A stretch of DNA of 64,000 bases from Bdellovibrionales bacterium CG10_big_fil_rev_8_21_14_0_10_45_34. Lineage in GTDB: Bacteria > Bdellovibrionota > Bdellovibrionia > Bdellovibrionales > 1-14-0-10-45-34. The stretch's first letter is position 1, and every line of letters starts with the position of its first letter. The position numbers and the translations under genes are program-made. This document shows, piece after piece, positions 47,365 through 56,395 of this stretch. The DNA is taken from NCBI GenBank assembly GCA_002778785.1, contig PEZS01000002.1:39108-103107 (forward strand). Reading direction: 5' to 3'. The notes under the pieces were generated by a model that was given only the letters and a program-made list of their open reading frames with translations, did not search any database and was not told where the DNA came from.

Positions 47365-48111
47365 ATGCAGCGTTATTGGATTTTTGCCACGAGATTGCTG
47401 GCCTTCGGACTGCTGATGGTCACGAGTTTTGAGGTCAGCCACTCAAAAACTTTTCGCAGTGACTACGTGTCTTTTGATCTGCCAGATCGCTGGGACTGCG
47501 TTCGAGAAAATACCGAGTGGGTGTGCAAAAGCACCGTCGTTGCAAACACTAAGGAAGCAATAATTATTCTTACGGCCAAAGAGATTGGGCCCGAAGACTC
47601 CTTAGCCGCGTACGAAAGCCATCTTAAGACGCCTAGAATGGTACCGGACGCCCAAGGCAGACCTCAAAAAAGTGTGATCAAAAGCGTTGTCTCCCGTAAA
47701 ATCGCCCAACATACGTGGTTAGACGGCCTGCAGCTCGGGAGCGAAATACCGTCGTACTACACGCGCTATCTCGCAACCGTGAAGTCCCGCTTGGCCATCT
47801 TAGTCACTTTTAGTGCGCACCAACGCTACTTCACAAAATACAGTGGTGATTTTTTTAAAGCCGTTAATAGCCTGAGAATTGTCGCCAATTCTGACCTTCT
47901 TAACCCCTCAGCCACTAGTTCTCTCGAACTTGGTGGATCTGAGCAAATCGGCCCCGGCCAGGTACCTGGATTCGGCTCACCACTGCAGGTTCCAGATCTC
48001 GACACCCTTCCGTCCGAGCCTAGCGGAGCACCCAGAAATCAGCAGTTATTGTTTTTAATCGGAATTATCATCGCCGTGGCGGGGATATTCATATTCCTTA
48101 AACGCAAATAA
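47365..48111 (+). CDS. Exported protein with C-terminal membrane anchor
   Basis: About 248 residues from the ATG at 47365, preceded by GGAAG. An N-terminal signal peptide ends near FEVSHS. The soluble middle part resembles a DUF1795/PsbP-like stress-response fold in outline (YVSFDLPDRWDC and later FKAVNSLRIV), which I hold only loosely. A Pro-rich linker leads to a hydrophobic helix and a Lys/Arg tail, so it should be anchored in the inner membrane facing the periplasm. Confidence 0.6.
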   Translation: MQRYWIFATRLLAFGLLMVTSFEVSHSKTFRSDYVSFDLPDRWDCVRENTEWVCKSTVVANTKEAIIILTAKEIGPEDSLAAYESHLKTPRMVPDAQGRPQKSVIKSVVSRKIAQHTWLDGLQLGSEIPSYYTRYLATVKSRLAILVTFSAHQRYFTKYSGDFFKAVNSLRIVANSDLLNPSATSSLELGGSEQIGPGQVPGFGSPLQVPDLDTLPSEPSGAPRNQQLLFLIGIIIAVAGIFIFLKRK

Positions 48112-48176
48112 ATGTTTGCCATGGTGCGTCTAACAAGATATACAAGGCAAATGAAACCAAGGAGATGGATCTAGTT

Positions 48177-48551
48177 ATGGATATTTTCTTTGATGCCCTT
48201 CGAATTTGGCTTGAGGACATGGGCCTTACGACAGCCTATCTTTTGACGATCTCTTTTCTTTTTGTAGCTGTAGTTGCTCTTATCACCCGCGAGATCATGA
48301 CATGGTTGGTACGCTCGCGTTCCGTGCTCAAGACCCTGAAAAAGCAGCTCCAACACATGGAACAAATTGAAGGGGAAATCAGCGAGGTCCAAGCAGAAAT
48401 AAGGAATCTGAAAGGTGTCATTTCTGCTTTAACGCTTTCTCTTGAGAGAGACGCTCAACGAAAGACGCCCACAACTAAAACCAGTAAATTTGAAACCAAT
48501 AAAGAGACCGTCGTCCATCAGACGAAAAGACCCCCAGAACCAACCCCCTAA
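48177..48551 (+). CDS. Small membrane protein with coiled coil
   Basis: About 124 residues from the ATG at 48177, ten bases after AAGGAG; the ATG at 48165 is too close to that site. One transmembrane helix (TAYLLTISFLFVAVVALI) is followed by a basic segment, a coiled coil rich in Gln/Glu/Leu of about 45 residues, and a Lys/Thr/Pro tail. No family is recognised. The DUF2298 gene begins 11 bp downstream. Confidence 0.65.
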   Translation: MDIFFDALRIWLEDMGLTTAYLLTISFLFVAVVALITREIMTWLVRSRSVLKTLKKQLQHMEQIEGEISEVQAEIRNLKGVISALTLSLERDAQRKTPTTKTSKFETNKETVVHQTKRPPEPTP

Positions 48552-48562
48552 GCTTTTACACC

Positions 48563-50833
48563 TTGAACCTACTTCTAGAGTTTCTTCTTGCCGCTTGTTA
48601 TTTCTTGTTTGCCACCTTACCGGGCATCGCTTGGCTCATTTTACTTTTTTACATCAAATCGCCTTCGGTGGACGCCAAAGTAAATAACGATCCCAGTGAA
48701 GGGCTCGAAGTTCTGACCGTGGTGTCACAGCACTTCTTTTGGGTTTTGCTCACACTGACCACTTGGTGGGTGGCTTGGGCATACCAGTCTACACTTAGTG
48801 CCCCTCTCGGGTTCGTCGGTCTTGCATCAGTCTTTTACGCAGCCGCTTTGCTTATTCCTTTGTTGTTGGTGTTTTGGTTTTCAGCAACCAAATCTTCGAA
48901 ACCTCGTTGGCGGACATGCTCTCATCAGTTAATGCAGTTTGCAGCGAGTGAGTCCGCCCGCGGGTTAGCAATCAGGCTTGGTCAAGTTTTGCTTTTACAG
49001 TTTGCCGTATTCTTGGGCTGGAGCTTTTTGCGCAAATACAATCCGGAACTGCTTTCACTAGAAAAATTCATGGACTACGGATTTATTGAGTCTATTCGAA
49101 ATTACGTCGCGGTACCGCCGATCGATCCCTTTTTGTCTGGCTACGGAATTAATTACTACTATCTCGGGCACTGGTTATCAGCTTTAAGAAGTGCTTCAAT
49201 ATATAAATTTCCTATTGCCGCATACCATTTCGAAATGTCTTTTATTTTAAGCCAACTCTTCATCGGAGTTTTCGTTTTAGTGCGCTATTGCTTTAGAAGA
49301 CTCCGGGCAAACGATATTTCTCGAACCTCTCCGATGAACTATTCCGCCGCCGTGGTTGCTTTCTTGGGAGCTTGTTTTGTGAGTTTTGGCGGCAATGCTC
49401 ACCTCTTTTACCATTTCATTAAATTCCCGAGCAAGGCGTACTGGTTTCCAACAGCTACACGCTTAATTCCAGCATCAATTCATGAGTTCCCACTGTATAG
49501 TTTTGTCGTCAACGATTTGCATGCTCATGTCTTGGCAATCACGCAAAATATTTCGTTGATCACATTGTTTTTGTTGGGGGCCTTCAACGTAAAGGAAGTG
49601 GCTAAGTCATGGTCAAAAAGGCCACTCCTCTATAGTTGCCTTTGGGCTTGTGTTCAGGCGATGATTTTTGCTTACGGTGCCGCCTCACATTCATGGGACC
49701 TACCAACTTGGGGCGTTCTTTTATTTTTTCTTACATGGATTACCACTAAAAGCATAAAACACACTTTTTTGATGAGTCTCATGGCTGCCTTCTGTAGTGT
49801 TTTTTTGACCTTCCCTTTTATGGAAACTTTCTTCCCTATTCCAAAAGGGTTTGCGTGGGTGTCTGCAGATATGCGAAGCCCCCTTCCGGAATGGCTAGGT
49901 GTTTGGTCTCTTCATCTTATTTTCATCGTAATCCTGCTTTCTCATTCGCGGAACCAAATCAAACGCCTAACACCTTCTGTTCTAATTCAGAATCCAGAAT
50001 ATCTAGGACTATCAGTTCTCGTATTATGGGGTGTCCTGCTCATAGCAATACCCGAGATAGTCTATGTGAAGGATATCTATTCTTCGCACCCTCGCGCGAA
50101 CACCATGTTTAAGTTTACTTATCTCAGCTGGATGTTGCTGGGTGTTGCGTTATCTGTACTGCTCGGCCACTATCTACTGAGCCCTTTTGAGCGCTTGTCG
50201 AGTACAAAAAAGATGGTCGTCCAATCGACTCTTGCTCTCGTCGTCGTCGCCATTGCTCTGGCTGGTAGTTTTGGCTATACCTTCTTGGCCATTCGATCTC
50301 AAGTGGTACGTCCGCAGTCTCAGATGAACGATATAAATAGCAACACGCCGCAAAGCCTGAAATTTCCTGGTGAGTGGGCGATCGTTGAGTATCTCAAAAG
50401 TAATTCGCTCCCAACGGACGTTATCGCTGCCGCTGCAGGCGACAGCTACTCAACAATGGGCATAGTTTCCGTTTTTTCTGGAAGAGCTCCGATCATAACT
50501 TGGAAGGTTCATGAATGGCTATGGCGAGGGGGACTATCAGCGGAACTCTCTTACTTTTGCAAAAATAAACGCCTCCCTTGCCCCGACGCAGCAGATACAA
50601 TCACTCGACGATACAACGACGTCGAAACAATTTACACAAGTAACGACTGCCAAACCGTGCTGCAAACCTTAAAGCGCTATAGCGTCCGATACATTGTTTT
50701 GGGTATGCAAGAACAAACCAAGTATAAAGCCGATCAACATCGAATGGCGGCGTTCGGAATGACAGTGGCCTTTATTTCAAACGATGCTATTCTCTTTGAG
50801 GTGCCAAAGGACTATTCTGGTTGCGGCGAGTGA
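48563..50833 (+). CDS. DUF2298-family polytopic membrane protein
   Basis: This 756-residue protein has roughly 13-15 hydrophobic segments and DUF2298 signatures: DPFLSGYGINYYYLGHWL, FPLYSFVVNDLHAHVLAI, ANTMFKFTYLSWMLLG and the C-terminal GDSYSTMGIVSVFSGRAPIITW. The layout recalls GT-C glycosyltransferases such as the YYY and mannosyltransferase families, so glycosyl transfer from a lipid carrier is plausible. It starts with TTG at 48563. A GT2 gene follows 130 bp later. Confidence 0.85.
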   Translation: MNLLLEFLLAACYFLFATLPGIAWLILLFYIKSPSVDAKVNNDPSEGLEVLTVVSQHFFWVLLTLTTWWVAWAYQSTLSAPLGFVGLASVFYAAALLIPLLLVFWFSATKSSKPRWRTCSHQLMQFAASESARGLAIRLGQVLLLQFAVFLGWSFLRKYNPELLSLEKFMDYGFIESIRNYVAVPPIDPFLSGYGINYYYLGHWLSALRSASIYKFPIAAYHFEMSFILSQLFIGVFVLVRYCFRRLRANDISRTSPMNYSAAVVAFLGACFVSFGGNAHLFYHFIKFPSKAYWFPTATRLIPASIHEFPLYSFVVNDLHAHVLAITQNISLITLFLLGAFNVKEVAKSWSKRPLLYSCLWACVQAMIFAYGAASHSWDLPTWGVLLFFLTWITTKSIKHTFLMSLMAAFCSVFLTFPFMETFFPIPKGFAWVSADMRSPLPEWLGVWSLHLIFIVILLSHSRNQIKRLTPSVLIQNPEYLGLSVLVLWGVLLIAIPEIVYVKDIYSSHPRANTMFKFTYLSWMLLGVALSVLLGHYLLSPFERLSSTKKMVVQSTLALVVVAIALAGSFGYTFLAIRSQVVRPQSQMNDINSNTPQSLKFPGEWAIVEYLKSNSLPTDVIAAAAGDSYSTMGIVSVFSGRAPIITWKVHEWLWRGGLSAELSYFCKNKRLPCPDAADTITRRYNDVETIYTSNDCQTVLQTLKRYSVRYIVLGMQEQTKYKADQHRMAAFGMTVAFISNDAILFEVPKDYSGCGE

Positions 50834-50961
50834 GACTCCTTGGAAAGTTGGGGGTAAAAGCTAGGCGAGAACCCGTCCTATAACATCGACGGCAAAACTA
50901 TCTCTTAAAAGCTCTTGAGCGGCAGGCAGGGCAGTCGAAGTATAGCAAGGGGGAGAAGGCA

Positions 50962-51702
50962 TTGATTACAGACGGGTCAACACCAACGACTAATGAATCT
51001 TTGTCGGTCATTGTCCCGATTTACAATGAAGTCCAAAGTCTTTGTCCTCTTTTAGAAGAAATAGAAAAGCACATCGCTCCGATAGCGCGAGAACTTGAGG
51101 TTATTTGCGTCGATGACGGTAGCACAGATGACTCACTGAGAATGTTAAAGTCCATGACAGCGAAGTTTCCGTATTTAAAAGTAATCCGCCAGAAAAACCA
51201 GGGCCACGGCGCTGCGCTTAGTAGCGGAATCCTTTCAGCAAAAATGCAGTGGCTCCTTCTCATCGATAGTGATCGCGAAATTCCTTTAGAAGTTTTTTCG
51301 AAATTCTGGCGCGATAAAAGTGACTTCGACGCGGTCTTTGGAGCCCGTAAAGAAAGAGCAGATGGTGCCCTTAGAAAGTGGGGATCCAGATTCTTAAGAA
51401 ATGTTTTGGGATTGTTTTATTCACAGCTTCCCCGAGATCTCAATTGCCCCTTCAAACTTGTGAGAAGAGAATCTTTGATACCTCTAAATGATTGGTTAAA
51501 ATCACTTCCGCTCGTGCCGTCAATAGAGATTGCTTTGTATGTTTCTCAGGTAGGGCGCCATGTCTCGTTAGGCGTTGATCACAAAATAAGAGAATTTGGA
51601 GAGAGCCATCTCAAGAAACTCAAATTCTTGAAGTTTGGTCTCAGAGCTTTTTTTGAAATTTTACGATTCAAGATGAAAACTCATCAGCGAGAGCGAACGT
51701 GA
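50962..51702 (+). CDS. Family 2 glycosyltransferase (polyprenyl-phosphate type)
   Basis: This 246-residue GT-A enzyme has LSVIVPIYNEVQSL, the VDDGSTDDSL nucleotide-binding motif, a DXD-like LLIDSDREIPL and the CPFKLVRRESL segment seen in DPM1/ArnC-like transferases that load sugar onto polyprenyl phosphate. It has no membrane helix of its own. The start is TTG at 50962 with AAGGGGGAG nine bases upstream. The following FAD gene overlaps by four bases. Confidence 0.85.
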   Translation: MITDGSTPTTNESLSVIVPIYNEVQSLCPLLEEIEKHIAPIARELEVICVDDGSTDDSLRMLKSMTAKFPYLKVIRQKNQGHGAALSSGILSAKMQWLLLIDSDREIPLEVFSKFWRDKSDFDAVFGARKERADGALRKWGSRFLRNVLGLFYSQLPRDLNCPFKLVRRESLIPLNDWLKSLPLVPSIEIALYVSQVGRHVSLGVDHKIREFGESHLKKLKFLKFGLRAFFEILRFKMKTHQRERT

Positions 51703-53123
51703 AAGACTCATGCCAAATATTAATTCTCGGTTCAGGCCCGACAGGGCTGGGCGCCGCGTACAGATTGAACAAAATTCAGTTTAACGACTATGTCGTCATT
51801 GACAAGTCTGACCTGCCGGGCGGCTTATCTGTCACAAAAAAAGATGCACAAGGCTTTTTATGGGACATGGGTGGGCACGTACTTTTCTCTCATTACAAAG
51901 AATTTGATGAAATGCTCGATGAAACCTTAGGAGATGAGTGGCAGTGGCATGTTAGGGAGTCTTGGGTTTGGATGAGAGATCGTTTCGTACCTTACCCACT
52001 TCAACACAATTCACATATGTTGCCTAAAACAGAATCTTTGGGTTGTGCGCGCGACTTAACTGTCAGAAAACTCCTTAGTTCCACTGGAGGAATTTGGGAT
52101 CATTGTCCTGATAAAATAAAGAAACTGGCGCGCCCTTTCTTTGACCTAAAAAAAGCCACTGATTTCGAGAACTGGCTTCAATCAAAGTTCGGGCAGCAAC
52201 TTTTTGAGTCCTTTTTAAAGCCATACAATGAAAAGGTCTGGGCACAACCGCTTTCTAAAATGAATTCCGTGTGGGTGGGAGAGCGAGTGGCGCTGCCTAA
52301 TTGGGAGTCTTTGTTAAAAGGGTTTTTGCTAGGACGATCAACTGAGACCTGGGGACCAAATTATCAGTTTCGATTTCCGACCTTTGGCGGAACAGGCGCC
52401 ATTTGGCAAAGGCTTTATGAGTCACTGCCGAGAGATCATTTTTTGTTTTCAAAATCTATCTTGTCCGTCGATGCCAATAAAAAGTTGGTAAGACTTTCTG
52501 ACAGCTCCGAACTTAAGTACGACAAATTGATTTCTACTATTGCTCTTGACGACTTATTGAAACTTGTCGCCGTGGGTGATCGAAAGATTGAAGGTGATCG
52601 CCACGTTGATCTACTTTATTCAAGCACATCCGTGCTAGGAATAGGCCTAAAAGGGCAACCGCCGGCTGCGCTAAAAACAAAAAACTGGATTTACTTTCCT
52701 GAAGAGCAGTTTCCGTTTTATCGAATGACTGTGTTTTCTAATTACTCACCCTACAATGTTCCGCTGCCGGGTGAGCATTGGTCGCTATTACTAGAGGTGG
52801 CATCGAGTGAGCATCGACCCAAGCCAACTGAGCTCATGGAAAAGTGCGTTTCGTCACTAGAGAACGTCGGTTGGTTACATTCGCAAAATATTCTTTCCAG
52901 GGCGGAGTATTTTTTGCCCAAGGGTTACCCAACCCCATTTTTAGAAAGGGACAACACCTTGTCAGAGGTTCAGCCCTGGTTAGAATCGCTTGATATTTTT
53001 TCACGTGGACGCTTCGGCGGCTGGAAGTATGAAGTGAGTAATCAGGATCACAGCTTTATGCAAGGCTATGAAATTGCCGATCGTTTGGTTTCCGGTCAGG
53101 CGGAGAAGACCTACCGTATTTAA
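51699..53123 (+). CDS. FAD-dependent oxidoreductase, UDP-galactopyranose-mutase-like
   Basis: This 474-residue flavoprotein begins with a Rossmann motif, ILGSGPTGLGAAYRLN, followed by DKSDLPGGL, DMGGHVLFSHY and VPYPLQ, all typical of UGM and related amine-oxidase-fold proteins in sugar pathways. A C-terminal GRFGGWKYEVSNQDHSFMQG forms the second FAD-binding part. The GTG start overlaps the GT2 stop, so both act in the same glycan pathway. Whether it makes galactofuranose is not certain. Confidence 0.82.
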   Translation: MKDSCQILILGSGPTGLGAAYRLNKIQFNDYVVIDKSDLPGGLSVTKKDAQGFLWDMGGHVLFSHYKEFDEMLDETLGDEWQWHVRESWVWMRDRFVPYPLQHNSHMLPKTESLGCARDLTVRKLLSSTGGIWDHCPDKIKKLARPFFDLKKATDFENWLQSKFGQQLFESFLKPYNEKVWAQPLSKMNSVWVGERVALPNWESLLKGFLLGRSTETWGPNYQFRFPTFGGTGAIWQRLYESLPRDHFLFSKSILSVDANKKLVRLSDSSELKYDKLISTIALDDLLKLVAVGDRKIEGDRHVDLLYSSTSVLGIGLKGQPPAALKTKNWIYFPEEQFPFYRMTVFSNYSPYNVPLPGEHWSLLLEVASSEHRPKPTELMEKCVSSLENVGWLHSQNILSRAEYFLPKGYPTPFLERDNTLSEVQPWLESLDIFSRGRFGGWKYEVSNQDHSFMQGYEIADRLVSGQAEKTYRI

Positions 53124-53172
53124 GAAAGTGTCAGCTTCTTCATAGCGGGTAAAAGCTTCTGTCAGATGCATA

Positions 53173-53201
53173 AAACGGGCTAACCAATAGCCCGTTTATG
53201 A
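53173..53201. terminator. Bidirectional terminator, FAD gene / ahcY
   Basis: AAACGGGCT at 53173-53181 pairs with AGCCCGTTT at 53189-53197 around a 7-base loop between two convergent genes. On the minus strand it is followed by TTTTA. A second hairpin CTCACTC/GAGTGAG lies at 53230-53252. Confidence 0.7.
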
Positions 53202-53271
53202 TCTTATTACAGCGGCCCCTATTACTGTTCTCACTCCCGTCAAGAGAGTGAGAAATCCATTTTTTAAAGAA

Positions 53272-54663
53272 CTAGTAGCGATAGTGCTCAGGTTTGTACG
53301 GACCTTCTTTTGAAAGACCAAGGTACTGAGACTGCTTGTCAGAAAGCTCAGTCAACTCAACACCCAACTTACCCAGATGTAGCCTTGCCACTTTTTCATC
53401 GAGGTATTTTGGAAGTCGATAAACCTGAACTTCTGAGTACTTATCACGGTTGGTAAAGAGCTCAATCTGCGCAATGACCTGGTTTGTAAATGAGTTACTC
53501 ATAACAAACGATGGATGCCCTGTAGCACAGCCCAAATTCACAAGCCGACCCTTGGCAAGTACCACGATTCTGCGACCATCTGAAAACTCGTGCTCATCAA
53601 CCTGAGGTTTAATCTCAACCATCTTCGTATTCTTATTGAGCCATGCCATATCGATCTCGATGTCGAAGTGACCTATGTTGCAAACAATGGCTCCGTCTTT
53701 CATAACGCTAAAGTGCTTAGAGGTTAGTATGTCGCAGCAGCCTGTTGCGGTGACAAAAATATCTGCTTGAGGGGCCGCACTCTCCATAGAAACTACCTCA
53801 AAGCCCTCCATCGCTGCTTGTAAAGCGCAAATAGGGTCAATCTCGGTGATCAACACTCTGGCGCCGTAGCTTCTCATTGAGTGAGCACATCCCTTACCAA
53901 CATCACCGTAACCGGCGACTGCGATGACTTTGCCGGCAAGCATAGTGTCAGTGGCGCGCTTTATTCCGTCTGCCAAAGATTCTCTACATCCATAAAGGTT
54001 ATCGAATTTACTTTTAGTTACAGAGTCATTGATGTTGATGGCAGGAAGTTTCAACTTGCCCTTACTGTGGAGCTTTTCAAGATTGTGAACACCCGTCGTC
54101 GTTTCTTCTGAAAGACCAACAACCTTCTTAATAAGTTCAGAAAATCGATCTTCGTGCATCATATTGGTAAGATCGCCACCATCATCCAATATCAGGTTAT
54201 AGCCCTCAGGACCCCAACCTAGAATTGTCTGCTCAATGCACCAGTTGAATTCTTCGTCTGTTTCTCCCTTCCAGGCAAAAACAGGAATGCCAGTTGCTGC
54301 AATTGCTACTGCCGCGTGATCCTGAGTGGAAAAAATATTGCATGAAGACCAGCGAATTTCTGCCCCAAGTGCCGTCAACGTTTCAATGAGTACAGCAGTT
54401 TGAATTGTCATATGCAGGCAGCCCGCTATCTTTGCACCTTTAAGTGGTTGAGCGTTGCCGTATTCTTGCCTTAGGGCCATGAGACCTGGCATTTCTTTTT
54501 CAGCTATTTCAATTTCTTTTCGGCCCCATCTTGCTAATTCGTTAAAATGTTCGCGGTTATCCATCGCCTGTTGGCAAACGCGATAGTCAGCAGAGTATTG
54601 TTTGTTGAGAAATGGCGATGAGTAATTTGTTTGAGACTTTGTAGGTTCCACGGTTTGAAGCAC
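53272..54663 (-). CDS. ahcY: Adenosylhomocysteinase
   Basis: This 463-residue NAD enzyme splits S-adenosylhomocysteine into adenosine and homocysteine, feeding MetH. Motifs include [30 protein letters not shown], the NAD-binding [14 protein letters not shown] and the C-terminal [14 protein letters not shown]-(x)n-YKPEHYRY that closes the partner subunit site. Length and residues are normal. An GAGGGG site lies just upstream. About 280 bp of structured non-coding sequence precede it. Confidence 0.97.
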   Translation of the reverse strand: MLQTVEPTKSQTNYSSPFLNKQYSADYRVCQQAMDNREHFNELARWGRKEIEIAEKEMPGLMALRQEYGNAQPLKGAKIAGCLHMTIQTAVLIETLTALGAEIRWSSCNIFSTQDHAAVAIAATGIPVFAWKGETDEEFNWCIEQTILGWGPEGYNLILDDGGDLTNMMHEDRFSELIKKVVGLSEETTTGVHNLEKLHSKGKLKLPAININDSVTKSKFDNLYGCRESLADGIKRATDTMLAGKVIAVAGYGDVGKGCAHSMRSYGARVLITEIDPICALQAAMEGFEVVSMESAAPQADIFVTATGCCDILTSKHFSVMKDGAIVCNIGHFDIEIDMAWLNKNTKMVEIKPQVDEHEFSDGRRIVVLAKGRLVNLGCATGHPSFVMSNSFTNQVIAQIELFTNRDKYSEVQVYRLPKYLDEKVARLHLGKLGVELTELSDKQSQYLGLSKEGPYKPEHYRY

Positions 54664-54750
54664 CTTTTTCCCCTCGTTAATGGTTAAACGGTTTTGCGTG
54701 TTTTGTAGCTTTTGTTCGGACCCAAAAACTTAGAAGAGGGCCCGCGCCGA

Positions 54751-54766
54751 GTCAAGACTCGACTAC
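54751..54766 (-). other. Hairpin in the ahcY leader region
   Basis: GAGTCAAGACTC forms a stem of about six pairs (CGAGTC/GACTCG with a 2-base centre) roughly 90 bp upstream of ahcY. It could belong to a leader RNA or be an operator. I could not fit a SAH or SAM riboswitch consensus around it. Confidence 0.35.
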
Positions 54767-54821
54767 CCAAGACGCCCCCCAAAAAAGCGCAGAGGCTGAG
54801 CCCACGCCCCCAAAAAAACCG

Positions 54822-54944
54822 GCGATGTTCAAAAGGATCAGATGCTAGGCCGCACTCCCAAAATCGAGCGCAGGCGTATGACTAAATACGTCGTAGCGAG
54901 ATTTTGGGAGGAGAACGACGCAGATGATGCCTTTTCAACATCGC
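54822..54944. repeat. REP-like long palindromic element
   Basis: A 123-bp imperfect palindrome. Outer arms: 54822-54836 against 54930-54944 match at 14 of 15 bases. Inner arms: CTCCCAAAATC at 54855-54865 against GATTTTGGGAG at 54900-54910 match perfectly. The centre CGTAT/ATACG (54875-54879 and 54886-54890) also pairs. It lies between ahcY and map, both on the minus strand. Confidence 0.8.
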
Positions 54945-54946
54945 TC

Positions 54947-55720
54947 CTAAGTTAGAGTCATGATTTCATACCCCTGGTCGGTAATCAGTACCGTATGTTC
55001 AAATTGTGATGAAAGAGTTCCATCTATGGTGCGGTAGTACTTTATCTCACTTCCAGGAATGCTGTATTCGACGTGTTCTTCACTGGTTTCGTTGATCATG
55101 GGTTCCACAGTTATGCATGTAAAGGGCCTTAAGGGATCGCCACGGCCCTTTTTACCAAAAGAGGGGACAAACGGGTCCATATGAAACTTTTGACCGATAC
55201 CGTGCCCTCCGATGTCTTTTACGGAGTGATATCCCTTCTTGGTGACAAACTTACCAATGGCAAATCCGATATCTCCGGTTCGTCCACCTGGCTCGATAGC
55301 CTCGATTCCTTTAATCATTGCATCATAGGCTGCTTGGGTGATCGCTTTTGCGCGCTCTGAGACTTCTCCCACATAAAAGGTGGCTGAAGTGTCACCGTAG
55401 TAGCCATTTAAGATACTCGTGACATCGATATTGATAATGTCGCCGTTTTTGAGAACTGTTTCATCAGGAACACCATGGCAAATGACGTCATTGACAGAGG
55501 TACAAACGGATTTGGGGAAGCCTTTGTAATTAAGGGGAGCTGGCGCCGCACCTTTTGACAAAGTAAAGTCATAGACGGCTTGGTCGATTTCATTAGTGGT
55601 AATACCAGCTTTTACGAGGGTACCAGCAAATTTGAGCGTTTCAGCAGCGAGCCGCCCAGCTTTTTGCATTCCATTTACGAAACTTTGTCGAGATGCTTCC
55701 ATTACTAGCGTTTTAATCAA
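54947..55720 (-). CDS. map: Methionine aminopeptidase, type I
   Basis: About 257 residues. The TTG at 55720 gives the usual M-I-K-T opening and has GGGAAA upstream; ATG at 55702 is the conservative alternative. Family motifs: GMQKAGRLA, NDVICHGVPD, INIDVTSILNGYYGD (two Asp metal ligands), GHGIGQKFH (His ligand), TVEPMI (Glu) and SQFEHTV (Glu). It removes initiator methionine in the cytoplasm. It has no long N-terminal extension. Confidence 0.95.
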   Translation of the reverse strand: MIKTLVMEASRQSFVNGMQKAGRLAAETLKFAGTLVKAGITTNEIDQAVYDFTLSKGAAPAPLNYKGFPKSVCTSVNDVICHGVPDETVLKNGDIINIDVTSILNGYYGDTSATFYVGEVSERAKAITQAAYDAMIKGIEAIEPGGRTGDIGFAIGKFVTKKGYHSVKDIGGHGIGQKFHMDPFVPSFGKKGRGDPLRPFTCITVEPMINETSEEHVEYSIPGSEIKYYRTIDGTLSSQFEHTVLITDQGYEIMTLT

Positions 55721-55749
55721 GATTTCCCATCTTTTAAAGCAAATAAGCA

Positions 55750-55776
55750 AAAACCCGAAGGAAACTTCGGGTTTTT
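55750..55776 (-). terminator. Strong terminator between the SWIB gene and map
   Basis: AAACCCGAAG and CTTCGGGTTT form a nine- to ten-pair stem with a GAAA-type loop and T-runs on both sides. It lies 30 bp after the stop of the SWIB gene and upstream of map, so it ends SWIB transcription. Confidence 0.85.
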
Positions 55777-55807
55777 AATGAAATCCACTCTTAATTTGTA
55801 GATCTGA

Positions 55808-56212
55808 TTACTTAAGGTGCTTAGATACGTACTTTGTCATTTCGAACATATTGACGACAGCTTTTCCGCCAAAGATCCCTTTAAGCTTTGAATCTGCGTT
55901 GATGTTTCTTCTGTTCTTTGGATCTTGAAGCTTGTTCTTGCGGATGTAATCCCAAAGCTTCTTAACAACTTGAGTTCTTGGCATAGGCTGAGAGCCCACT
56001 ACGGCTGCCAAAAGATCGCTAGGAGTCAAAGGCTTCATAAAAGCGGCATTGGGTTTTCTTTTAGTTGCTCCAGCTGCTGCTTTTTTAGTGGCCTTCTTAG
56101 CTACCTTCTTAGTTGCTTTTTTGGTCGCTTTTTTTGTGGCTTTCTTAGTTGCCTTCTTTGTTGCTTTTTTAGTCGCCTTCTTAGTTGCTTTCTTCTTTGC
56201 TTTTTTCGCCAT
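55808..56212 (-). CDS. SWIB-domain protein with histone-H1-like Lys/Ala tail
   Basis: This 134-residue protein has two parts. Residues 1-50 are about nine repeats of the KKAT type, like histone H1-like bacterial proteins and eukaryotic H1 tails. Residues 58-134 are a SWIB/MDM2 fold: MKPLTPSDLLAAVVGSQPMPRTQVVKKLW, YIRKNKLQDPKNRRNI and VVNMFEMTKYVSKHLK. Similar architectures are known from Chlamydia and Bdellovibrio-type bacteria and are presumed DNA-binding chromatin proteins. The DNA repeat of the tail is near-perfect. Confidence 0.88.
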   Translation of the reverse strand: MAKKAKKKATKKATKKATKKATKKATKKATKKATKKVAKKATKKAAAGATKRKPNAAFMKPLTPSDLLAAVVGSQPMPRTQVVKKLWDYIRKNKLQDPKNRRNINADSKLKGIFGGKAVVNMFEMTKYVSKHLK

Positions 56213-56395
56213 CGATCCTCCAATGGATTGTTAACTTAAAAAAATGATAGCTAACTCAAAGTCCATGTCCAAACAAAAATGAAGGGGGGCCAACAATTTT
56301 TTCCTCGATCTAAAGGCCGTATATCGATTTGCCCTCTATAAACCGGCTCTTTTAACAGTCAATTCCTCATCAAATTCTGCCGATCTTTCTTGTGA

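Noticed and set aside
54664-54821. Possible S-adenosylhomocysteine or SAM riboswitch before ahcY
   Set aside because: The leader is GC-rich with one short hairpin, but I could not fit the conserved core of either riboswitch; an Infernal search with the Rfam models would decide.
56049-56239. Hydrophobic open frame opposite the Lys/Ala tail of the SWIB gene
   Set aside because: It is the complement of KKAT codons, which reads as Phe/Leu/Val runs; no ribosome-binding site or independent evidence.
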